A stretch of 64,000 bases of DNA from Mortierella sp. BCC40632 (Eukaryota > Mortierellomycota > Mortierellomycetes > Mortierellales > Mortierellaceae): the NCBI GenBank assembly GCA_011634665.1, contig WAEK01000005.1, positions 302,001-366,000 of the forward strand, given 5' to 3'. Below, one piece after another: positions 45,601-58,733 of this stretch. The notes under the pieces were generated by a model. The model was not told the DNA's origin and did not search any database. It was given only the letters and a program-made list of their open reading frames with translations. Every line of letters starts with the position of its first letter. The stretch's first letter is position 1. The translations under genes were made by a program, and so were the position numbers.

Positions 45601-47243
45601 GGGAGAAAGAAAAACAACCCGGGTTTGGGGTGAGTGCAACCAAAAAAAAAAAAAAAAAAAAAAAAAAACATACACACACACACACACAATCTGAGAGAGA
45701 ACTAGAGAGAGAAAGAGTCAATTACGGGTGTTTGGGATCTGTGCGCCCAAAGGCTGTTCATTCTCTGCATTGGGTGTTAGACATCATGGCCTGTGTTTTC
45801 TCCCCGCATCGTGAGAACAAAAGACCCACTCTTTGACACACAACAAGGCCCTGCGCACTAACTAGTGAGCCAGGACTGCCCAAAGCTTCAAAAAGAGAAG
45901 AGACTGTCATGGTGATGGACGGTGATGGGTCTCAGCGCTTTTTTTTTTTATTGCACGGCCATGCTCGGACGAAAAGAACGACAGAGTCGGAAGAAGACGT
46001 GAGGATGAGCGAGGGGCGAGAAAGGGCAGTGGAGGGGTTCGAGGGTGAGAAGGGGTGGAAGAGACATAGGATGTCCTTTGCAAAAAAAGAAAAAAGTGGA
46101 CCCATTCTTAGCCTGGTCACCATGTGAAAAGACCAGTGAATGCAAAGCAATTAAACATGGGCCAACAAAGGTTTTTCTGAGACTTGCGTGGTTGTTGAGA
46201 GAGAAAAAGAGAGAGAGAGGAAGAGAGAGGCCAAAGGACAAGCACGTCTGGGGCAGGCGCAGCTCCATGGATGAGAGAGGATGAGAGAGGAGGAGGAGGA
46301 GGAGGAGGAGGGAGGAGGAGGAGGAGGGAGAGAACAAGACCATGTGTAATTCCGCTTCCGTTTTAGCCGCTTATTACTCTCTCATTCAATCGTAAGAGGA
46401 CCAATTCAATCCAGTCTGTCGCTCCCCACTCTCTCTCTCTCTCCCTCGCCCTTGGACTCTTTTTTTTTTCATATAACGCACGCACTCTTGGCTTTCTTTC
46501 GCTCTTTTCCTTCTTCATTGTCTCTTGTCTCTACTCTCCACCCCGCCTGCTTTTTTTCGTTCTTCCTCTCTTCTCCTCTCTCTCTTTCTCTTGCTCTCTC
46601 TCCACGCCTGTACATACCTCACTCTCATTCTCTCCTCCACTCATCTGAACTTATTATTCATACCCTGCACACAAAAAACTATTCTCCTCTCCTCTTTAGT
46701 CAGCATGCTACTTCTCAGGTATGTCAAGGCCAGGGGAAAAGGAAGAGTATTCTCGTGCCGCAACAGAACTGCAACGAAAGAAATAGAAGGCCGAGCAACA
46801 AGATGTTGCGGAAGGCAAACAGACTGAAAAGGCGACAGTGTAGCAGTGCCAACCGAAGAAACGAGTAGACAGGGGCAGGGAGACAAAAGGCGTTGCCATG
46901 AGCAAGCAATGGGGACCATGACAGGCACATGTCGGAAATGCAAGAGAATGCATCAAGCAATCTTTCATTTGAGGCCATGTGAGCATGAACCCCACATTGC
47001 TCTGGCGGAGCTGGGCTTGTTTGTACTCTTGCCCCGCATAAAAAAACGGAAAGAGTCCAAATGCAGAAGGAGGTGCCCGCACGCACGGGCAAACCCGTCA
47101 ATCCAAAGTGGCCCACACACACACCTTCTCTTCTCGCCTTTGAACTAACCATACCAGCGCACGATTTTCCTCCGCACAATTCTTTCCTCCATGAAACGTT
47201 GACTAGACCCTCAGTGTCCGCCAAGTTGGTGAATGTCACGTCC
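43608..47243. other. Long intergenic region upstream of PEPCK and WRAP73
   Basis: 3.6 kb with no supported gene. It holds a 10-bp perfect inverted repeat (43757-43789), poly-T (about 44109-44134), GT runs (about 44749-44778), GA runs (about 45570-45597, 46196-46220), poly-A with CA (about 45641-45690), GGA repeats (about 46280-46328) and CT-rich sequence from about 46430 to 46625, which fits a pyrimidine-rich PEPCK leader or promoter. ORFs here are short or antisense to PEPCK. Confidence 0.55.
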
Positions 47244-50200
47244 ATGTCATCGACGTTCAAGCTGGCCCCGATGGCAGCAAGACCTCTGCACACCTCTTCG
47301 CCTGTCTTCACCTTCCTCTCCAGTAAAGGCGTTGCACCCATCTCGGTGGTCCACCGGGATGCATTCCGCAGTCAGGCACGATGGTTGGGTGCCATCTCCA
47401 AGCCGCTTTCGCGTCAAACACTCTTTGCTTCTCATACCTCGCCCGTCTCGGCCTCGTCCGCCACGGTTCAGCAGCAGACTCCACTCGATGATGGACCTCA
47501 TCTATCAGCAGCCCCGACCAATCATGCCAAGTTGATTGATTGGGTTCGTGCCCAACAGGCTCTTCTCGAACCTGACCATGTCCACTGGTGTGATGGTTCG
47601 GAAGCAGAGTATACCGCTTTGGTGAACAACCTTGTCGAGCGAGGTGTCATGATTCCTTTGAACGACAAGCTCCGCCCAGGAAGCTATCTGACGCGCACGG
47701 ATCCTGCCGATGTTGCCCGATCCGAGAGCTCGACTTTTATCTGCAGTCGCGACAAAATGGATGCAGGGTAAGTCTCAGGCCTATGAAAGAAAAGAGAGTG
47801 AGTGAGCAGAGTCGGCAGTAACAGAGAAGGAGAAAGAGATGAAATATCAGCAGTTGGAGAGACAATTGAACACTGTGTCAGAATGGGCACGATGGTCAGG
47901 TCTCGAGTACAACTCGTGTCAAAAAAAAAAAAAAAGGACTCGAGTGTACTCTCCCCTTCCACTGTTCATTTGTCTCTCCTGTTTGTCCTCCTTCCCCTCC
48001 TCTTGTTGCAGAATGATCTCATGGTTCATTCAGGGAAGGGAGAGGATGTCGGGGCTCTGTCTACCGGCACCCCAAGTTACGTCATGGAATGGATAGCGCA
48101 CACCAGACCCGTTCTAACCCGGTGTCTCCTTTTTTTCCCTTTTTATCCGACTTCGTCTCAACATAGTCCAACAAACAACTGGGTCGATCCCGACATGATG
48201 CGCGTCGAGTTGGAAAAATCTTTTAGAGGATCTATGCGAGGTAAAGGGAGGAGTGCCCCGTGCATTCCGACAAACACTAGGAAAGAGAGGGAGTGCGCGA
48301 AAATGAATAGTAGAGCCCTCAAATTTTTTTTCCCTTCTATCTGTCTCTTGTTAACGCTGTCCTGTCTCCTAAATAGGACGGACCATGTACGTGATCCCCT
48401 TTAGCATGGGCCCAGTCGGATCTCCATTAGCACGAATTGGTGTCCAGGTAACCAAACACAGCTCTTTTGTTGACAATGCACGTGCACATTTTCCCGGTGG
48501 ACTAAAATTCCTTTCGGTTTACTTTTTTCTATAGGTCACAGACTCGCCATTTGTTGTTGTCAACATGCGTATCATGACCCGCATCGGACAGCCAGTCCTT
48601 GATGTCCTTGGAACCGAGAACGAGTTTGTACCATGCGTACATTCAGTTGGTAGACCATTAGAGCCTGGAGAGAAGGACGACTTGTGGCCCTGCAATATCG
48701 CAGAGCGCAAAGTTGTTCACTTTCCAGAATCACGAGAAATCTGGAGCTTTGGTAGTGGGTAAGGAACGAACGGAAACACCCTTGGATGGGATATCATAGT
48801 GGTGTATGATTAGGTTTTGTCAGGTATTATTCTTGGTAGACCCTAACACTGACTTTCTCTACCCTATGCTTTGATCTCTCTAGCTATGGAGGAAACTCTC
48901 TCTTGGGTAAAAAGTGTCTAGCTCTCAGGATTGCATCCGTCATGGCACGCGATGAAGGTTCGTTGGCTGAACACATGCTTATTCTTGGACTGACAAGTCC
49001 AAAGGGCAAGAAGTATTATATTGCCGCTGCATTCCCAAGGTAAATTCATCAACGTATTTCTTCGTTTCCCTGTGCGGAATTAACTGTGGGGTAGTAGACG
49101 GGATGAACTAACACTAGCTCAAAATGATCATTTTGACACGTAGTGCCTGCGGAAAGACAAATCTTGCCATGTTGCAGCCCACACTTCCAGGCTGGCAAGT
49201 TCAAGTCGTCGGTGATGATATTAACTGGTAAGATACCTCTTATTGGTCTGTGAGAGTGGTTGAATCGCGTGACAACTATAAAAAGAGTATTCTTAACAAT
49301 GCTCTTCTGAATCACCCACTATTATTTTAGGATGAAGATCAACCCGAAAGACTCCAAGTTGTACGCGATTAACCCTGAAGCTGGTTTCTTTGGGGTAGCG
49401 CCTGGAACTTCGGGTAAAACCAATCCAAATGCCATGGAAACAATCCGCGAAAATACTGTTTTCACAAATGTTGCCCTCACAGAAAAGGGTGACGTCTGGT
49501 GGGAAGGCATGACGAAGGCTCGTCCAGAGGGCAAAGTGATTAACTGGAAGGGCGAATCATGGGACCCATCCATGGGCGACAAGGGTACTCCACTTGCCCA
49601 TCCAAACTCGAGGTTTACGGTCTCAGTATCTCAGTGTCCGGCAAAGGATACGGCATGGGATGACCCCAACGGTGTTCCTATTTCAGCCATCATCTTTGGT
49701 GGACGTCGTGAAACAACTGTGCCCCTGGTCTTCCAGACAAAGGATTGGAATCACGGCGTGCTCGTCGGAGCAACCGTCGCCAGTGAGAAGACTGCTGCTG
49801 CTGAAGGCAGCGACGTTGGCCAGCTTCGGTAAGCCCATGTCTTGACGCTAATGCCCTACCAATGCAACGTGCTTGTTTGCGCAATTAGTTCATTTTCTGA
49901 CTGTTTGTTTGTTTGTTTTGTTTGTTTTCTACAATAGATTCGATCCATTTGCAATGCTCCCATTTGCAGGATACAATATGGGAGATTACTTTGGCCACTG
50001 GCTTTCGATGCCAGGTCGCGTAAAGGACTCGTCTCAGTTGCCCAAGATCTTCCATGTTAATTGGTTCCGCAAGGATGCCAAGGGTTCCTTCATGTGGCCA
50101 GGCTTTGGCGAGAACTCGAGGTAAGGGTTTTTATTCTTGTCGAGAATGGGAAGGATTGAATACAACACACGTGGACGTCTTCTCGAATTCTTTTCTCGTT

Positions 50201-50537
50201 GCTGACTCTGAGATATCGCTCTTGTGTCACGGTGTGTCTCTGTAGGGTGTTGAAATGGATTGTGGATAGACTTGAGCATCCGGAGGACGAGAGCCTGTAC
50301 AAGTCGACGCCAATTGGGTTCGTGCCAAAGGCAAACGCGCTCGATCTGAAGGGTATTGAGAAGGATGTCGAAGGAGGAGTAATGGACAAGCTGCTGGAAG
50401 TAGACTCGAAAGCCTACTTGTCCGAGGTGAACAAGGCGCGCGACTACTTTAAGCAGTTTGGAGAACGATTCCCTACCAAGTTGGCCAAGGAATTGAATGA
50501 TCTGGAGGCGCGTCTGCAAAAGAACCAGGGTGTGTAG
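47244..50537 (+). CDS. PCK: Phosphoenolpyruvate carboxykinase, GTP-type
   Basis: Converts oxaloacetate and GTP to phosphoenolpyruvate and CO2, the entry step of gluconeogenesis. Nine exons: 47244-47767, 48167-48240, 48377-48447, 48535-48758, 48884-49039, 49144-49227, 49331-49828, 49938-50120 and 50246-50537, giving 701 residues with every phase fitting. The animal-type (GTP) fold is clear: [33 protein letters not shown], the kinase-1a motif ACGKTN (351-356), GDDINW and FFGVAPGTS. The protein is longer than the usual ~620-640 residues. The extra N-terminus is rich in Ser, Ala and Arg ([13 protein letters not shown] near its start) and looks like a mitochondrial presequence. An alternative start is Met at 47271. 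Confidence 0.95.
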
Positions 50538-52545
50538 AAAAAAAAAAAGGAGAATCTTAACCCCCACGATACAACACTACAGCTTCGATTGGTAGGAGAC
50601 AGCTTAGCGAGCCTAAAATGTAATACACCCTTCTTCAGCTTTTTGAACAATCTCTTGCCGCTTGACAGGGTTACTTGTTGATTGTTCGGCGCATACCGGT
50701 CTTGTGTTAAGTCTGGCGCTGGCAGGGGTGGTTTCATGTGCAAGCAATCGGTCGCACGAGATGGAAAAAAAAAAAAAAGACACACGTCACCGAAAAAAAC
50801 CCTCCGGCCCCCTACCTGGGATATCTCTCATGGGCGAAGAATTTTTGCGGGTTTGGCGGAGCCGGGGACCTCTCTCTTTTTTTTTTCCTACGCTCTTTAG
50901 CCCGCCAGTTCCCTTTTTTCTTTTTTTTTTTCTCCGTCCCTCCGTTCCCTTCCACGATTCAGTCGATTCCTGTCTTTGCTGGCAAAAGACCGCCTTTTGT
51001 CCTTCCTATACATCCAATATTCGGATCTGGGCGAGAAGACGATCTAACGACCATCTCTATCGACTGACATACAGAAAAATATATATATAAAAAAAAAAAA
51101 TAAAACAGGTAAACAGGATCTCACTCTCAGCTCTCGCTCTCGCACTCCCACTCTCTCTCCCCGCATCGCAGCCGCAACGACAGTAGAAAACGCAGGAGTA
51201 GCGAAAAGCAGCATCGGAGGATCAGTTTCCCGATTGCAGTAGACGCCTCTCTGTCTCTTTGTCAGCAAACTCCCTCCTAAATTGATCTAGTCCGATCACA
51301 ACCTCGGGGATCTCCATGTGTCCACTGTCTCATGCGTATGCTCATTGACACACACCACACAAACACTCACTTACACACACACACACACACACACACACAC
51401 CAAAACTCACTTGCTCGCTCGAGAGTATTGTCTATGAATTTTTCAAATACACGGTCCTTCCATTCTCCCTCCATCCGACACGGTGTGCCACTGTAGGCCA
51501 CTGCTCTTTTTTTTTTTTTTTTTATTGTCTCTCGCGACTGTACACATCGGGCAACATCCGATGGGACTGAAGTCTGCACCTTGCCTGTGCTCCGCTCACC
51601 TGGCCGGTCTCACCGAATAGCCTAGTGTTCTGCCGCTTTTTTTTTTTTTTTTTTTATCTTCTCCATTCTTTTTGTTTCCATCATCCTCAACCCGATTCAT
51701 CTGTTCCCCTTTTTTCACCACATCTTCTCTTCCCTCCACTACACAACCACTGTACATATTTGTAAAGAATAAGGGACAAGCCCACGACTCCCCTACTACC
51801 CACCGACCAACCCCTCTCTCACACGCACTCTTTTTTTACACTCAATCGTCTCCCCGCTCCCTTGTCTTCCTCCTCTCTCTCTCTCTCTCTCTCTCTCTCC
51901 TCACTCTTTTAACCCTCGCAACTACTGATACAACACACACCAAAAAACAAAAAGAAAAAAAAAAGAAAAAGTATGGTTGCTACACACTCTTTTATTAGAG
52001 TATCAACATCACTGCGTAGTTGGCTGCAGCCTTTGCCTTGTTGATGATAGTGGTTGATTGACTCGTCACATCTCTCGCCTGTCAGTTGTCAGGTTGCAGA
52101 ACAGACCTGTCTGATCACCTCTTTCCATCTCTCTCCCTCTCTCCCTCCCTTTCTTATTGCACATATTGTCTTTGTGACAACAGTTGATGGATCGACCTCT
52201 CCTCCCCCTGCCGCCTCAAATTTTCATTTTCACCTGAAAGACGAAGAGAGGAAGAGCTCTCTCCTCCAATATCCGAACAGACCCGACTTTTTTTTTTTTT
52301 TTCTTCCTGCTTTTTTTTTTGTACCTGCTCATCTGCTCTTTTCTCTCTACTCATTCCTCTCTCTCACTCTGTCATATCTTCCTGCACTGTCCCCTTTCTC
52401 TATTTCTCTCTTTCTCCCTACACTCCCACCCTCATCTAATACTCCATTTCTCACTCGTTTCTTGCATCTCCCTCTCTCTCTCTCTCCCTCTCTTATGATC
52501 TCCACTCAAACAACTACTCCCTAATAGAACACTACTAGATTAGCC
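50538..52545. other. Intergenic region between PEPCK and FZO1
   Basis: It contains a CA repeat (about 51374-51400), poly-T runs (about 51508-51523, 51639-51656), a CT repeat (about 51876-51898) and a CT-rich stretch (about 52120-52500) leading to the FZO1 start. No gene is supported. Confidence 0.6.
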
Positions 52546-54354
52546 ATGACTTCATACTTCACACCCCAGTCAGCGCAGTCCCAGCGCAGAAATTCGCTCC
52601 CAGGGCTCAGCAACGACTCTGACCGCACTCAAACAGGATCGACATTCTCTCATGTCCTCCCTTCGCTCTCCTTTGCGGCCGCCGCTGCCTCGACCTCACA
52701 CGGGAATCAGTTCAGTCACAACTTGATTCTTCAGCAACAGGTCTTTGCTGACAAGAGCACTCGTCTCCTCAATCTCATCCAAAACACTCGTGGTTTGCTC
52801 GAGGAAATCCGTGAGACGAACGCAACCAAGCCATGGCAAACCTATTACCCACCTTCATTCCAGTTCACATCTCAAACCGCCACTGCTGGCTCGGCATCTT
52901 CGGCTATCCCCACCTCTGCTTCCAGTAGTCCTCTTCGTCGCTCGACTTCTTTCCACCCCGATGAAGAAGAGCGACTCAACTTTTCCGGTCCCGGCCCACA
53001 CCAGAGACTGCAGCGGTCCTTCACCTCAGCTCCCGGCTCGCCCCAGCATGTCCAGTCGCCTACATCCGAGTCTGCGCCATCGCCCTTTGGCCGACTCTTC
53101 CCAGAGTTGAACGTGCTCAAATTGGATCTCAAGGTCGGCAACTATGCGTCAGGCAATGATTCGTTGCTGCGAGGTTTGGAGCGGAATGCGATTGCACACT
53201 TGTTGGATGGTCGTATCCAACAGAGTGTGAAGCATCTGGACAACCTCTATCAACGTGTGTCGGACAAGAGTTCCAAGGTGTTGATCACGGGAGATCTCAA
53301 TGCAGGCAAGTCGACGCTTGTGAATGCATTGATGCAACGTACGATCTTGCCTGTGGATCAACAACCCTGCACGTCCCTTTTCTGTGAAGTTTTGGATGCT
53401 CAAGAAAAGAACGAGGGTCAAGAGGCGGTGCATGCGATCAAGGACCCAGCTCTTTACAACCGAGAGGATCCCAACACGTTTACGGTGGTGGATATGCGTC
53501 ATTTGGAAAAGTTTATGAACGATGTGATTGATGGGTATGAGGATTATGCTCAGTTGAAGGTGTATTGCCAGGACCGTCGCAAGGTGAACGATTCATTGTT
53601 GCACAATGGAGTGGTCGACATTGCTTTGATTGATTCACCAGGTTTGAACCGGGATTCAGTCAAGACCACGGCTTTGTTTGCTCGTCAACAGGAAATCGAT
53701 GTTGTCGTCTTTGTGGTCTCGGCCGAGAACCACTTTACTCTCTCTGTAAGTCTTTCATTTTTTTTGGTTTCCCACTCATTTACACAAAAGAAGGAAGAGC
53801 TGATTATTGGTTGGCTGGGTTGAGAGGATTGGGGTTGGGTTGGGGAGGAGGTGGAGAACTCTGAGATCTATGATTCCTACTCGAATGTTCGGTACCCTCG
53901 TTTTTTTTCTCTCTCTCTTTGTTGTTGTTTTTTCTGGCGGTTTGTTTGGGGGATACAAAAGATTGGTACATTGTTGGAGATATTCTCGCGTGGGCGTGGA
54001 AAGAGTTGGTAGTGGTGAGAGTGGTGAGAGTGGTGGAAAGTGGTGAATATATTGTGCACGAGTCATCGATGATGATGGTGGTGATGAGAGCGAGAGAGTC
54101 AGTTGGCAGATGCGTTGACGCATGAGATGTATGAGGGGGTGTGATTGAATTAGAGGGAAGGGGCTCAGAAGAACAGGGTGTATGTGTGATCGTTGGAGAG
54201 AATGAGAGGGGAGGGGGGGAGGGGGAAGGGGGAGACAGTCAGTCTTAGTCATAGTCCCTCGATTTAGACCAGCGAGGTCATGCTCTAACTCACAGTCCAG
54301 GTGTGATGAAGGCTGTGAGGAGGACAGTGATGAAAGACAATGACGGCAATACCT

Positions 54355-54391
<37 letters not shown>

Positions 54392-56191
54392 GAACATCTT
54401 GTTTCTTCTCCACCCTTTTTTTTTCTTGCTTGTCTTTTACTGTTGCTATTCTAACCTTGGCAAAGAATGTCAGAGGGACTAAGAGTCATGTCGAGTGACC
54501 CTCATTTTTTCATGGGAACTGGTCACAGCCAAAATGGTGGAAGACAGTCAGTGGACCGGTCAGGGAACAGAACAGAGCGGAGAGAAAGAGAAGAGAGAGA
54601 GAGAGAAAGGGCCATGCCCAAAGCGAGGCTCAGACGGATGAGATGGTGGAAAGAAATGGGCCATATTAGATACCTCCTGTGTAGTACAAAAACAACAACT
54701 CGAGAGCACAAAAACAACCAATCGACAATGACTCTTCAGGAACCAAAATTCCTCCTCGTGGGGTGGCCCATGTCCCTTTTCCTCATACGTCATTCCACTG
54801 ACAACAAACAACCCTTTCCTTCCTCTCTCCTTCTCTAGGGCAAAGAGTTCCTCTGGAATGCCGCCAACGAAAAGACACACATCTTCATCGTCGTCAACCG
54901 ATTCGACTCTATCCGCGACAAGGAGCGCTGCAAGCGTGTCATTCTGGAACAAATCAAGCAGCTCTCTGCAAAGACCTACGAGGATGCTGATGAATTGGTC
55001 CACTTTGTCGCTGCTGGATCTTGCCTGCCTGAAATCATCCAGGGTGGTGACCTCCCCGCCGACTTTGTCCGCCTTGAGGAATGCCTGCGCTCGTTTGTTC
55101 TTGAGAAGCGCTGCAAGTCCAAGCTCGCCCCCGCCAAGGTGTACCTGGAGAATGTCCTGAGTGATGTCAGTGTTCTCTCTGAGGCCAACCGTCAGATGGC
55201 TGCCGAGGAGCTCGCCAAGATTCGTCTGGAGATGCAGCGCACCGAGCCCCAGTTCCGCGAGACTCTTATCCGCCGCGAGGTCGTCATGGAGCAAGTGGAG
55301 CGTATCACTGAAGAGACCTGCACCTTGATCGACTCGATGACCCGTGAGCGCCTAGGCACTGCTGTTGACGACATTGAAAATGCAGTGCAGGCACTTGTTC
55401 CCTGGAATGGATTGTTGCACGTCTGGCAGTATGCAAACGACTTGCGCTACATCATGGCTGACATGTTCGTGGACCGCGTCAAGGGCTGCGAGAACGAGGC
55501 CAAGGAAAAGACCAAGGGCTGCGTCAACGACTTGTACTTGATTGCCAACGACACTCCAGCGCCCGCCTCGGCCTTGTCCGAAGTCACTGGCTTGTTCACG
55601 AAGCAGGATCCCAGCCGCATCACAACCCAGAAGCTCAAGGATCAACTTTCGCTCGACTTTGTGGATCTGTTTGAAATCCAGGATCGTCTCGGCATGGCCA
55701 GTGTCTCTCTTGGTGCTGTGACCATGTTCTCGAGCAAGCTCTTTGGATACAAGAGCCTGCTTCACAGCCTGTTTGACATCACCAACACTGTGGGCGTGTC
55801 GAATGTGCGCAAGTTGATTGTGCCCGTTGTGACCTGTGCAGGACTTGGATTGATGGTCTACATTGCTGCCGACATGAAGCACTCTTTGGCACGCAAGACT
55901 GCTCGTAAGCTCCGTGCTTCGATTCAGGATGGCACGATTGTTCACGAGGAGGCTATGAGAATCACCCGTGAATGCCGAAGGGTGTTCAAGGTCAACGGCT
56001 GGGAGATCCAGAGTCGATTCCAAAAGGAGATTGAGGCACAGGAGCGTCGTCGTGCAGAACAGGAGAAGGCTGCCAAGGATGGAGAACAAGCAGTTGTCTA
56101 CTTTGGCAAGGTCTTTGATAAGGCTGACGAACTCGCTCGCTGGGTTGCAGCAGTGGAGGTAGAAGTGGAGGAGCGCAAGGTCAAGGCATAA
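52546..56191 (+). CDS. FZO1: Mitofusin, outer-membrane dynamin-like GTPase
   Basis: Drives fusion of mitochondrial outer membranes. Two exons, 52546-53745 and 54839-56191 (phase 0), give 850 residues. The N-terminal ~180 residues are Ser/Pro-rich with a short heptad-like segment. The GTPase P-loop GDLNAGKS is at 249-256, followed by the switch-I threonine region (QPCTS), DSPG (G3) and NRFDS (G4). Helical repeats follow, then the paired membrane segment near 700-745 (second half KLIVPVVTCAGLGLMVYIAAD trimmed to about 725-745), and a C-terminal heptad-repeat region (FQKEIEAQERRRAEQEK). The intron is 1,093 bp, contains a CT tract at about 54355-54390, and interrupts the GTPase domain between G3 and G4. 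Confidence 0.94.
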
Positions 56192-57207
56192 AAAAAAGAA
56201 GGGCGTACAGCATTTTTCACATTTCATTTTTTTTTTTACACGACACTTACTCCAAAAAGACAGGAAAGATTGCAGGAAGGGCGACATGCAAAGCAGTACA
56301 AAAGAGGGTAGATATGAAGAAGAAGAAGAAGAAGAAGAAGAATGAATGAGGAATTGGGACCAACCTTTTTCGCCTCGTCCATCTTTCTGTCTTTTTATCA
56401 TTCTCAGAGCTGCCCTTTTTCTGGTTGACGTCTTTTTTTTTTTTTTTTTCTTCTCCTCTCCTTTTCTTTGTATCTTCTTTTTTTTTCTGATCACTTTTGT
56501 ATTTTTGTTTTTCACTTTTTCTTCTTTGGAACTATGTGCTATACGTCTTCATTTCCCTCTTTTTTTACCCTCCCCTCCCAAAAAAAAAAAAAAAATCTCT
56601 TTTTTTTTCAAGTTTTCTCTCTCTGCCTCATCTTGAGATTGAAGAGAGCTGAACTATTTTTTTCCCCTCCCTAAAAAAAAAAAAAATGCTTTTTTTTTTT
56701 GTCTATCAAAAGAAAAAAAAAAAAAAAATCTAAAAGCCCCTTTTTTTTTTTCCTCTTTTCTTTTTTTTTTTTTCTAAAAACAAAAAAGTTCTTTCTCTTG
56801 GTATACTTGAATAAAATTATTTCTTTAACATGACTTGAGAATGTTCCAAAATCACCTCCCAACCTGACTTGTTCAGAAGACAGTGAAATATCCTAATATC
56901 CTACTCGAAAGGCAAAGTATAATTGGACCGCCGGAACGATAGATTTAAAGATGAACACTGATCCCCTACTATTGGGATAAAGCAGAGTTTTTTTTTTTTT
57001 TTTTTTGCCTTTTTACTTCAATCTCATACTTCCTCCCTCCTCTCCCACCTTCCTTCATTCCTTTGCTTCGTTGTTCTCCCCTCCTTTTCACATATTCTCC
57101 GGGGTGGGCGCCAGCGTTTCTCAACGAACGCGATTTTGGTTTGATAACTCGTTTCGTTTCGTAAAGACCACTTTCAAGGATCTAGTACGACTTAACGAAA
57201 CAAAATC
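56192..57207. other. T-rich low-complexity region downstream of FZO1
   Basis: It has GAA triplets (about 56317-56342) followed by alternating poly-T and poly-A runs to about 56790, then ordinary sequence. No gene signal. Confidence 0.6.
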
Positions 57208-57840
57208 ATGACTCGCAGCAGTAGCCCTGGCACCAACACTCTGCCTCAAGCGAGCTCTCGTGAAGCCAAGAAGCCCCTGCTAGCAGAAGAGAATGGGGGG
57301 GGGGAGAAGGCTTTGCCATTGTAATGTATGACATTCAAAAGAGTTGCCTAGGATCGGTTGTTTCCTCAAGTGCACCACGGGATAGGGAGGTAGGTGGCCT
57401 GGTGAGCCGATTTGTAATGATAGAAGAGAAAGCCGTCGATCCACTGCGCCCAAATCACTGACCATCCAATGCCAGCTCAATTTTTTATTCTCGCTCTTCT
57501 TTGCCTTTCGTTCCCTACTCTTTTGTCTTTACACTGCTTCTTCACAGACACCTTGTCCTTGATTTAGGATGTAGTCGCATGTCCTCCAGCGCGACTGGGC
57601 ACAGTGAAAGTCAAAGCTACCCCTGCTCCAACTAGCAAGGTATTTCTCTCCTTTCTTTCTTTTTTTATTTTTATCTTGAACCCTCCCTATCCCCTTCCAA
57701 CTCTTAGATCAGTCCAATATGGAAGTGAACCGATCCCTTTCCCTGACCATCATTGCCTGAATAATCACACTTCTAGATTGGCAAGCAGACACACTGAATC
57801 TTGGATCGGTAGCGGCAGCTACCCCTGGGAGGATATCTAG
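57208..57840 (+). pseudogene. Truncated or frame-broken gene start (uncertain)
   Basis: An ATG at 57208 opens MTRSSSPGTNTLPQASS and runs into a 10-base G run (57295-57304), after which the frame stops within about ten codons. A later open stretch (57567-57639, reading DVVACPPARLGTVKVKATP) is bounded by an AG before it and a GTATTT after it, like a second exon. The two do not join in a clean frame. The piece looks like the N-terminus of a protein with an acidic-dileucine-type PLLAEE segment, with the rest lost or displaced next to the transposase gene. Could be a live gene if the G-run length is a sequencing error. Confidence 0.3.
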
Positions 57841-57841
57841 A

Positions 57842-58733
57842 GAACTAGCAACGGTCTCTGTATCCTCAACCACTTACAATAGATGGACCATATCCGTGGA
57901 ACGACAACAATAACCAAAGCAGTCAGTTCAACTAACAAAAAAAAAAAAAAAAAAAAAAGAATTGCAACACGCAAGCAAAATACATAACAGCAACGAATAG
58001 CTCTCTAGACAAGCTAGACTAGGCTTTTTTCTTTGCGTGTTCGAAAACACGCGGCACTTCCATTCGGAATAAATTGTGGCGCAGTTGCTCGAACTAGTGA
58101 CAGCAAGTCCTATCTTTTTTCTGAGAATCCTTATGGCACGAGTAAATTTACTATAGACCCAAATCTAGCAAAGTCGCATAGACAGCCCATTTGGCAGTTC
58201 CTACTATGTGAAGCGTCCCAGAATGGCTTGTATTGATGACACTTCCATAATAAAACATGTAGAAAAATACTTTTTACATCAACTGATGTAATTTCCTCGA
58301 TATTATTTTGAAAAATAAATATGTTTTTTTGCCAGGATAACGGGTGTCGACGCGTGAGATTTTGTCTACGGATGAACGAAAATTTTCATTTTCTTTTTTT
58401 TTTTTTTTTTCTTTGCCTATTAAATGAAGTTTCTAGCATTTGATCCCAGGATTTTAAAAATGCCAAATTTTGTCATTCTATGATAGTTGGTTCCAGAGAA
58501 AAACGCCAAGAAGGACAGAGAACTTTTTTTTTTTTTTTTCCCTCGATTTATCGTGTGCATTTAAGCGAAGCTACCTTTCAGGTATATCTAAATATTCTGA
58601 GAATGCCGGGTTCGTCATTTCAAGATAAGTGCTGAATAGAAAAGAACAAAGAAAGGCACAAAGCGCACTATTCTTTCATGTTTGCATTTGAAAGCATGTC
58701 AAAAAGATAACATTTCAGACATTTGCACAATCT
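57842..58733. other. AT-rich region between the truncated gene and the MULE
   Basis: Poly-A (about 57938-57958) and poly-T runs (about 58395-58411, 58525-58540) in AT-rich DNA. I looked for a terminal inverted repeat matching sequence right of 61647 and did not see one by eye. No gene. Confidence 0.5.

Noticed and set aside
46724..47341. 205-codon minus-strand ORF overlapping the PEPCK start
   Set aside because: Overlaps the presequence-coding exon antisense; no motif or splice support.
54560..55294. 244-codon minus-strand ORF, and the 387-codon one at 55352-56515
   Set aside because: Antisense shadows of FZO1 exon 2.
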